Origin: JBBDIO01 sp040880365
GTDB taxonomy: Bacteria; Chloroflexota; Anaerolineae; Caldilineales; Caldilineaceae
Length of the DNA: 9,147 bases
Direction: 5' to 3'
Assembly (NCBI GenBank): GCA_040880365.1
Contig: JBBDIO010000007.1
Span: 1-9,147 of the forward strand
Under the pieces are notes generated by a model. That model saw only the letters and a program-made list of their open reading frames with translations. It did no database searches and was not told where the DNA came from. Shown here one piece after another: positions 1-7,940 of the stretch (its first letter is position 1; the number at the start of each line of letters is the position of its first letter). Made by a program: the position numbers and the translations under genes.

Positions 1-17
1 CCTGGAAGTGTGACGGG

Positions 18-872
18 TTATACATCCTGGTGTGCGATCTCCCGTGTCAGGGCCGCGAGCACAGCATCCAGCTTGGGCGTCGCGGGCGCGTCTTTGAAAT
101 CCGCCAGCCGCGTATAGACATCCGCCGCGGCCAGATGAAAGCCACCGGGCAGCCCTGCGCTTTCCAGCGTCGCGGCGATCTCCTCCATTTCACCCACAAA
201 GCGCCAGGCCTTCGCAGTCACCGTGCGCACCTGTTGCGGGGCCTGTGTATCCAGCCCCTTGCCATCCTGCGCCCATTGCGCCACCAGCGCCGCGCGCACG
301 TCTAACTGTTCGGCTGCGCCCAAAATCGCGCAAAGCAGCGCGGTCGTGCCTTTGGTATAGGCGGCATAACACATCTTCAACGCCGACGCCGCATCCCGCG
401 CCTCGCCCAGCACGCGCACCACCAACGGCGCGCCAAAGTAGGCAGCGGCCTGCTGGGCTTTGGGGCCGGACAAATAGAGATAAGTAGAATCGGGTTTCCA
501 GGCGGGCGGCCCCACAATCCCGCCATCCACATACTCCGCGCCACTTTCGCCCACAATCGCCGCGATGCGCTGGGCACGCGCCGGGGCAATCGCGTTGCCG
601 TCCACATACAGACCGGCGAAGCCATGCCCCGCAACGGTCTGCGCCACATCCTCGGCGGCATGGGGCGGGCACACGCTCACCAGCAGCGCGCAGCGCGCGC
701 AGAGTTCCTCCACCGTGCCGGCATCTTGCAAACCCTGTTGCGCGGCCCGCGTGCGGCTCTGCTCGCTGCGTCCTGCCGAGGCCCAATAGACCATATTGCC
801 GCCATTGACCAGTGCGGCGGCAATCGAAATCCCCATCTCGCCGGGGTGAATAATTCCAACTGCGTTACCCAT
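18..872 (-). CDS. NAD(P)-dependent dehydrogenase, 6-phosphogluconate dehydrogenase-like with DUF1932 C-terminal domain
   Basis: The 284-residue protein has the two-part build of the beta-hydroxyacid dehydrogenase superfamily. An N-terminal Rossmann fold opens with a dinucleotide-binding glycine motif (G6, G11, G14 in GIIHPGEMG). The DGGIVGPP segment at residues 117-124 sits where this superfamily has its substrate loop. Residues 163-178 (SALKMCYAAYTKGTTA) hold the lysine (K166) at the expected catalytic position and are typical of the DUF1932 helical domain, which continues to about residue 250. Length is normal for the family. The start is well supported: AAGGAG lies 9 bases before the ATG. 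It lies 109 bases downstream of apgM on the same strand, so co-transcription is possible. The substrate cannot be read from sequence; a small hydroxy acid is the family expectation. Family assignment is firm, function is unknown. Confidence 0.85.
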   Translation of the reverse strand: MGNAVGIIHPGEMGISIAAALVNGGNMVYWASAGRSEQSRTRAAQQGLQDAGTVEELCARCALLVSVCPPHAAEDVAQTVAGHGFAGLYVDGNAIAPARAQRIAAIVGESGAEYVDGGIVGPPAWKPDSTYLYLSGPKAQQAAAYFGAPLVVRVLGEARDAASALKMCYAAYTKGTTALLCAILGAAEQLDVRAALVAQWAQDGKGLDTQAPQQVRTVTAKAWRFVGEMEEIAATLESAGLPGGFHLAAADVYTRLADFKDAPATPKLDAVLAALTREIAHQDV

Positions 873-937
873 CGCGTCTGTCTCCTTTTAGATTCACTTC
901 GGAATTGGTGCGTTCCTCGTCACCAGGCACCGGTCAT

Positions 938-962
938 CGGCCTTCGGCAACCGGCCTTCGGC
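938..962. repeat. Short GC-rich direct repeat (two 11-base copies, 14-base period)
   Basis: CGGCCTTCGGC occurs at 938-948 and again at 952-962, in the 109-base gap between apgM and the downstream dehydrogenase. Each copy contains the small palindrome GCCTTCGGC. No T-run follows on either strand, so it does not look like an intrinsic terminator. The role is unknown. Confidence 0.5.
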
Positions 963-981
963 GATCAGTTTTCATCCTGCC

Positions 982-2223
982 CTATGCCCCGTAGCGCACC
1001 AGCCGCCCCGCCTGCCCCATTGCCAGCGGAATCAACTGGGTGGCGTGGATGGTGCCAAAACCGCCCTGGGCACAGGCGCGCTCGCCAAAGTGTTCCACCG
1101 TATCGGGCATCGCGTTTGCACTCCAGATGAGCGTAGGCACGGGGTGCCAGGAATGCGAACGCAGCTTGGCAGGCGTGCTGTGATCGCCGCCCACAATCAC
1201 CACGCTGGGGTTCAGCGCCATAATCTGCGGAATTACCGCATCCACGGCTTCGATTTCCTTGACCTTGGCGTCGAAATTGCCGTCCTCGCCATAGCTATCG
1301 GTTTTCTTCACATGCACAAAGAAGAAATCGTATTGATCCCACACCGCCGCCAGCGTTCGCACCTCATCTGCCGGCCGTTCGCCGTCAACGTCCACAGGCT
1401 CCATGCCCACCAGGCGCGCCACGCCCTTATACATAGGATAGACGGCGATCGCCGCCGCGCGCACGCCATAGATATCGGGGAAGCGCGGCAGCCCCGGGTC
1501 TTTCGCCAGCCCGCGCAGATTGAGACTGTTGGCGACCGGCTCATGGGCCAGTGCTGCGCGCGCGGCATCTACCCACAGATTCACCAATTGGGCTGTGTTT
1601 GCGCCTTCTGTCGTGCCGCTCTCGTCTTCCACGCGCAGGGGTTTGCGCCCCTCGGCCAGCGGGTCGGTTTCGGTGAGATGGCCGCCCAGCCCCGCGCCGC
1701 GGATCACCAGCACGAAGCGATGCTCCTTCACCGGCTGCACAAAGACTTCGTAGCCGGGCAGGATATCGCCGGTAGCCTTTTGCAAAATGGCGCAAAGTCG
1801 TTCACATTCCGCCGTGGATATGCGCCCCGCGCGCCGGTCGGTGATCACACCCTCGGCATTCACGGTAGCGAAGTTGCCACGCGCCGCCACATCGTTGGGC
1901 GTCAACTCGAACCCGATGCCCAGCGCCTCCAACACCCCGCGCCCGATTTCATAGTGCACCGGGTCATAGCCGAACAGACTCAGATGCGCAGGCCCGCTGC
2001 CCGGCTCCACCCCTGGGCGAATGGGGATGCTGAGTCCGGTTGCGCCTTCCGTCGCCAGCCGATCCAGGTGGGGCGTGTGCGCCGTTTCCAGTTCGGTCTT
2101 GCCGCCGGGTTCCAGCGGCAACCCGCCCAGCCCATCGAGCACCAGCAACACGATTTTGCCATCGCCCGTCACAGGCTTTTGATGCAGATCCTGCAAAAGT
2201 TTGAAATCGGTTAAAACTGACAT
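982..2223 (-). CDS. apgM: 2,3-bisphosphoglycerate-independent phosphoglycerate mutase, archaeal type (aPGAM)
   Basis: It interconverts 3- and 2-phosphoglycerate in cytosolic glycolysis/gluconeogenesis through a metal-dependent alkaline-phosphatase-like fold. The 413-residue length fits aPGAM (about 400) rather than the longer GpmI type (about 510). Visible landmarks are LVLDGLGG with metal ligand D30, the phosphoserine region PGSGPAHLSLFGYDP (residues 74-88, probable nucleophile S76), KKTDSYGEDGNF (306-317, D309), GGDHSTPAKL (345-354, D347 and H348), and SHSWHPVP (356-363, H357). In family members I recall, the 306-317 segment reads TD-x-x-G-H-D-G, so E313 replaces a histidine. The ATG at 2223 is chosen because TCAGGAGACAAG places AGGAG 7 bases before it. 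The frame stays open to 2406, but that extension runs through a terminator stem and carries no family sequence. A TAGAAT box (minus strand, 2339-2344) is a weak promoter candidate. Confidence 0.93.
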   Translation of the reverse strand: MSVLTDFKLLQDLHQKPVTGDGKIVLLVLDGLGGLPLEPGGKTELETAHTPHLDRLATEGATGLSIPIRPGVEPGSGPAHLSLFGYDPVHYEIGRGVLEALGIGFELTPNDVAARGNFATVNAEGVITDRRAGRISTAECERLCAILQKATGDILPGYEVFVQPVKEHRFVLVIRGAGLGGHLTETDPLAEGRKPLRVEDESGTTEGANTAQLVNLWVDAARAALAHEPVANSLNLRGLAKDPGLPRFPDIYGVRAAAIAVYPMYKGVARLVGMEPVDVDGERPADEVRTLAAVWDQYDFFFVHVKKTDSYGEDGNFDAKVKEIEAVDAVIPQIMALNPSVVIVGGDHSTPAKLRSHSWHPVPTLIWSANAMPDTVEHFGERACAQGGFGTIHATQLIPLAMGQAGRLVRYGA

Positions 2224-2361
2224 CTTGTCTCCTGATGTGATTCCTGCCCGATGCAGGCTGTGCCGGGTCACACGCGTCTTGTGCCTGCCCCGCGCAGATA
2301 ATTGTTCGATGACCACTTGCCGCGTTTCGGCGGATTCTATTCTACCCCAAAGCCGCCCAAG

Positions 2362-2399
2362 AAAAACAGCCGAACCGGTGAGCGCCGGTTCGGCTGTTT
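2362..2399 (-). terminator. Intrinsic terminator of the ABC ATPase gene
   Basis: A perfect 15-bp inverted repeat pairs 2364-2378 with 2385-2399, closing a 6-base loop. Read on the minus strand, the stem is GC-rich in its core and is followed by a T-run ending at 2362. It begins 28 bases past the ATPase stop codon. It separates the ATPase transcript from apgM, which must then have its own promoter or rely on readthrough. Confidence 0.92.
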
Positions 2400-2426
2400 C
2401 AGACATCGTATAGATTGGAGCCAGTG

Positions 2427-3536
<1,110 letters not shown>

Positions 3537-3632
3537 TTAGTTTTTGCTCCTTTGGGCGAACAAGAAGGAATTGCGATTGCGATTTTTTGGACTTCATTTG
3601 GTCGAAGTATTAAGAGGAATCGCTGGATTGAG

Positions 3633-3662
3633 AGTATAGCACATTCCCATTGGAGGGCGCAA
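3633..3662 (-). promoter_or_regulatory. Probable extended -10 promoter of the ABC ATPase gene
   Basis: On the minus strand, TTGCGC (3657-3662) and TATACT (3633-3638) are separated by 18 bases. A TGC directly precedes the -10 box, giving an extended -10. Transcription would start about 90 bases before the ATG at 3536. It lies in the otherwise empty 196-base gap after the uracil-DNA glycosylase gene, where I see no clear terminator for that gene. Confidence 0.6.
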
Positions 3663-3732
3663 CCTGGGTTTCGGGGTCGGGATCTCCCTGGTAAACGCCA
3701 TTTTGTACCCCCGCCTACCTATTCTGCCTATC

Positions 3733-4356
3733 TTATTCCTCCGCCCGTTCCCGTGCCGCCGTCAGATCCGCCACCAGATCGCGCCAGCCCTGTACCGCAG
3801 CCGGACGGTCCCATTCGCTCAAGCGCTTCAGATAGGTGGGCTGATAGGTTGCCAGCGTGGCAATGCCGCCGGGACCTGGCTGCCACTGCCCGCGCTGTTC
3901 TGAAAGCTGAAACTCGCGCCCCAACAGCGTCTGCGCGGCGGGTCCGCCGATTGCTACCAACACCACCGGCCTTACCCAGAATATCTCGGCATCCAGCCAC
4001 TGGCGACACGCGTTCACCTCTTCCACCCTGGGCGGACGCTGGACAATCTGCCCGCTTTTGGGGTCGCGTTTGGTCGCCACACACTTGTGCAGATTGGTGA
4101 TCCACACATCCTCGCGCACCAGCCCGGCCTGGGCCAAAGCCTTGTCCAGAAAATCACCCGCAGGCCCGCTATAGGGCAGCCCGGTCTGATCATCGGTGAG
4201 CGACGGCCCTTGCCCAATCAACATGATATTGGCCTGGGGATCGCCCGCGCCAAAGACGACCACGTTACGGCTCGCGGCCAGGGGGCAAGCAATACAGCTT
4301 TGGCACGCGGCCGCAGCTGAGTCCAGTGTTTCATAATCTGAAAAGAGTGGGAGCAT
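3733..4356 (-). CDS. Uracil-DNA glycosylase-like protein, family 4 type, with divergent active-site motifs
   Basis: The 207-residue protein has the overall build of [4Fe-4S] family-4 uracil-DNA glycosylases, which excise uracil from DNA to start base-excision repair. Cluster cysteines are present: C21 and C24 (C-x-x-C-P-L), C92 in TNLHKC and C117 in ACRQWL; C18 is extra. The DQTGLPYSGPAGDFLD segment (56-71) and TNLHKC match the family well. Motif 1 reads GQGPS (48-52) where GE[AG]PG is usual. The C-terminal motif reads YQPTYLKR (171-178) where HP[SA]xLLR is usual, so the histidine is Gln172. An insertion of about 8 residues lies between C92 and C117. No Shine-Dalgarno sequence precedes the ATG, which follows the gyrB terminator directly. 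The fold assignment is secure; whether it acts on uracil is uncertain. Confidence 0.82.
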   Translation of the reverse strand: MLPLFSDYETLDSAAAACQSCIACPLAASRNVVVFGAGDPQANIMLIGQGPSLTDDQTGLPYSGPAGDFLDKALAQAGLVREDVWITNLHKCVATKRDPKSGQIVQRPPRVEEVNACRQWLDAEIFWVRPVVLVAIGGPAAQTLLGREFQLSEQRGQWQPGPGGIATLATYQPTYLKRLSEWDRPAAVQGWRDLVADLTAARERAEE

Positions 4357-4363
4357 AAAAGAT

Positions 4364-4401
4364 AAAAACGGCCTCTCGGAAGCGTGCTGCTTCCGAGAGG
4401 C
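4364..4401 (-). terminator. Intrinsic terminator of gyrB
   Basis: A perfect 13-bp inverted repeat pairs 4371-4383 with 4389-4401 around a 5-base loop. On the minus strand it is followed by CGTTTTTATCTTTT, a clear U-tract. The stem starts 34 bases past the gyrB stop. The downstream uracil-DNA glycosylase ATG (4356) comes 14 bases after the stem, which leaves no room for a normal leader. Confidence 0.93.
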
Positions 4402-4435
4402 AGAGCAATTAACCCGATGTCACACAGTCCCCGGC

Positions 4436-6382
<1,947 letters not shown>

Positions 6383-6387
6383 AAAAT

Positions 6388-6392
6388 CCTCC
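6388..6392 (-). promoter_or_regulatory. Ribosome binding site fixing the gyrB start
   Basis: On the minus strand GGAGG is followed by ATTTT and then GTG (6382-6380), an ideal 5-base spacing. This favours the shorter GyrB of 648 residues over one starting at the GTG at 6394, which overlaps the site. Confidence 0.75.
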
Positions 6393-6467
6393 ACAAGAAA
6401 AAGCGTAATCTGCCAACAGCATGTTCCGAAGTGTATGAACTACATCCAGAGCGTGTCGCCCTACCTA

Positions 6468-6509
6468 CAGGTTAATACGTGCAGGTTAATACGTGCAGGT
6501 TAATACGTG
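6468..6509. repeat. Perfect tandem repeat, 3 x 14 bp
   Basis: CAGGTTAATACGTG is repeated three times without error at 6468-6481, 6482-6495 and 6496-6509. A decayed fourth start (CAGATTACG) follows at 6510. It lies in the gap between the membrane-protein gene and gyrB, 86-127 bases before the gyrB start. I could not pick a convincing gyrB promoter in this gap. On the minus strand each unit reads CACGTATTAACCTG. The role is unknown: it could be a small minisatellite or clustered protein-binding sites. Confidence 0.9.
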
Positions 6510-6538
6510 CAGATTACGAATTACCAAATTCTCCAATT

Positions 6539-6559
6539 CCGGCATATAGCAAGTGCCGG
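6539..6559. other. Weak hairpin after the membrane-protein gene
   Basis: CCGGCA (6539-6544) pairs with TGCCGG (6554-6559) over a 9-base loop, 5 bases past the stop codon of the membrane-protein gene. The stem is only 6 bp and no T-run follows on the minus strand, so it is at best a weak or factor-assisted terminator. gyrB may receive readthrough from upstream. Confidence 0.3.
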
Positions 6560-6563
6560 CATA

Positions 6564-7541
6564 CTAATCTGCAACTTCAAGCTCGAATTGCTCGCCCGCG
6601 GCCCGCAAGACGCGTGTGCGATAGAATACCAGCAAAGCCATTGCCAGCCCGCTGCCGATATAGGCATTGATGCCCACGGCGATCACAACTCCTATCGGCT
6701 GAATGGCTACCAGGCGATCCAGAATCATCGTGATGCCAATCGTAATCAGGTTGGTCACAATCACAAACCCCAGAGTCGCCCAGAAATTATTGCGCACCAG
6801 GCGAAAGCTCTGAAGCATCGCCCGCTGGATCGGCAGATTGTCGAGAATGAGCGCCGCCGTTACAAAATAGAGATAGAAAAAGACCAGCAACAGCAACCCG
6901 CCAAAGAACGGCATGGCAAGTGCGCCAATGGCGGGGCTAATCAATGTGAGTAACCCGATGCCAATCGAAAGCGGCACGCCCGCACTCAGCAACAAGACCG
7001 CCACCACCACAATAAACAGCACTACCATAAACCAATGACGTATCACCGTCTGCAAAAATTCGCCCACACCTGTAGATTTAGGCGTCCGTCCGATGGGTAA
7101 ATGTAACGCCAACAGGTTGAGATAGATAACACCCACCAACAGCCCAATCAGCCCAAAGCCCGCAACGAGTGTAAGCGCCTGCCCCCAACTGGCAATCTGG
7201 GCAACAGCCTGGGTTCCCGTCGCGCCCAGATTCGCCAACAGCCCCGGCACATGCAGCACAGTGGTATTGATCAGCAATTGCAACAAATTTGTGCGTTCGC
7301 CGGTCAGCGCCAGCAACTCGGCAACTTGCTCCGCCATCATCCCCGTATCGGCGGGCAGATCGGGCGCAGTCGCAGCCGACGTATAGAACCGCGCCAGCTG
7401 TGCAAACAACGGCGCAATACTGAACTGGGGTGCGTACCAAATCAACAAATCCAGCAATATGGGAATTAGAACGATCTCCATACGTCTGCCCAAAAAACGA
7501 TAGCCGGCAGATAAACTGTCGATGACACCCAACCTCAACAT
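6564..7541 (-). CDS. Multi-spanning integral membrane protein, function unknown
   Basis: From the chosen ATG the product is 325 residues. Hydrophobic segments that can span the membrane lie at about 21-38, 122-146, 170-188, 190-205, 208-232, 256-275 and 283-307. A soluble stretch at about 50-115 separates the first two. The segment LPIQRAMLQSFRLVRNNFW (236-254) before a membrane helix resembles that of uncharacterised bacterial membrane proteins, but I do not recognise a named family. The C-terminus is short and charged. The start is not certain: the ATG at 7541 has AGG abutting it, and the TTG three codons later has AGGA at 8-base spacing. The frame stays open to 7814, but that extension has no membrane segments and covers the probable promoter. 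The gene is divergent from murA and 181 bases before gyrB. Confidence 0.75.
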   Translation of the reverse strand: MLRLGVIDSLSAGYRFLGRRMEIVLIPILLDLLIWYAPQFSIAPLFAQLARFYTSAATAPDLPADTGMMAEQVAELLALTGERTNLLQLLINTTVLHVPGLLANLGATGTQAVAQIASWGQALTLVAGFGLIGLLVGVIYLNLLALHLPIGRTPKSTGVGEFLQTVIRHWFMVVLFIVVVAVLLLSAGVPLSIGIGLLTLISPAIGALAMPFFGGLLLLVFFYLYFVTAALILDNLPIQRAMLQSFRLVRNNFWATLGFVIVTNLITIGITMILDRLVAIQPIGVVIAVGINAYIGSGLAMALLVFYRTRVLRAAGEQFELEVAD

Positions 7542-7649
7542 CCTGTCTTGTGGATCTGGCCTAGGAATTGTGTATGCATGATCTGTGCAATTCAACTCGA
7601 TAAATTGCCCGATAAACTGCGGCCCCAAACCGCAATAAATCCAGCGTTT

Positions 7650-7678
7650 AGTATACCACAAAACCGCTGAAACCAGAA
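7650..7678 (-). promoter_or_regulatory. Probable extended -10 promoter of the membrane-protein gene
   Basis: On the minus strand TATACT (7650-7655) is preceded directly by TGG, which forms an extended -10. A poor -35 (TTCTGG, 7673-7678) lies 17 bases upstream. The start of transcription would be about 100 bases before the ATG at 7541. That argues against translation beginning upstream of 7650. Confidence 0.5.
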
Positions 7679-7748
7679 TTTCCGACCTCTGGGTACGGAA
7701 CATTTGTTCGCCTCGATCAAACACCAGATTCCAACCCAATCCACCAGA

Positions 7749-7777
7749 TCGAAGGTTAGGCCAAAATGGGCTACAAT
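7749..7777 (+). promoter_or_regulatory. Candidate murA promoter
   Basis: TACAAT (7772-7777) is a fair -10 match. The hexamer 17 bases upstream, TCGAAG (7749-7754), matches the -35 consensus at only three positions. It would give a leader of about 155 bases before the murA ATG. The support is weak. Confidence 0.3.
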
Positions 7778-7940
7778 TGTCGCCATTACAGCCCCCGCAG
7801 ACAACCACGTGCAATCATTCAGGCCACGGCTGGGAACCGGAAAGTTTGCCCCGGCGTTACTCTTGCGCCAGAACGCATAACAGCGCACTTCCGCAGGGGC
7901 ACCAAAACAAAATATCGAAACAAAATAAGGACAATTTTCT

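Larger units (their letters stand above)
7542..7940. other. Divergent intergenic region between the membrane-protein gene and murA
   Basis: This 399-base gap holds no gene that I can support. It contains a good minus-strand extended -10 promoter near 7650 and a weaker plus-strand -10 candidate near 7772. Both untranslated leaders would be over 100 bases long. The stretch just before murA (about 7905-7935) is A-rich. I see no strong hairpin, riboswitch or terminator in it. Confidence 0.6.

Noticed and set aside
1045..2214. A 389-codon plus-strand open frame opposite apgM
   Set aside because: The minus-strand frame encodes all the phosphoglycerate mutase motifs. The plus-strand translation is rich in His, Arg and Ala and has no domain features.
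2364..2399. The inverted repeat considered as a mobile-element end or operator
   Set aside because: Its position just past the ATPase stop and the T-run on the minus strand fit an intrinsic terminator fully.
2224..2406. A 61-residue N-terminal extension of the phosphoglycerate mutase
   Set aside because: The extension would be translated from inside the upstream gene's terminator stem. It has no family similarity, and a good Shine-Dalgarno sequence supports the ATG at 2223.
7542..7814. A 91-residue N-terminal extension of the membrane protein
   Set aside because: It contains no membrane segment and overlaps the probable promoter at 7650-7678. Its Cys- and Trp-rich start looks non-coding.
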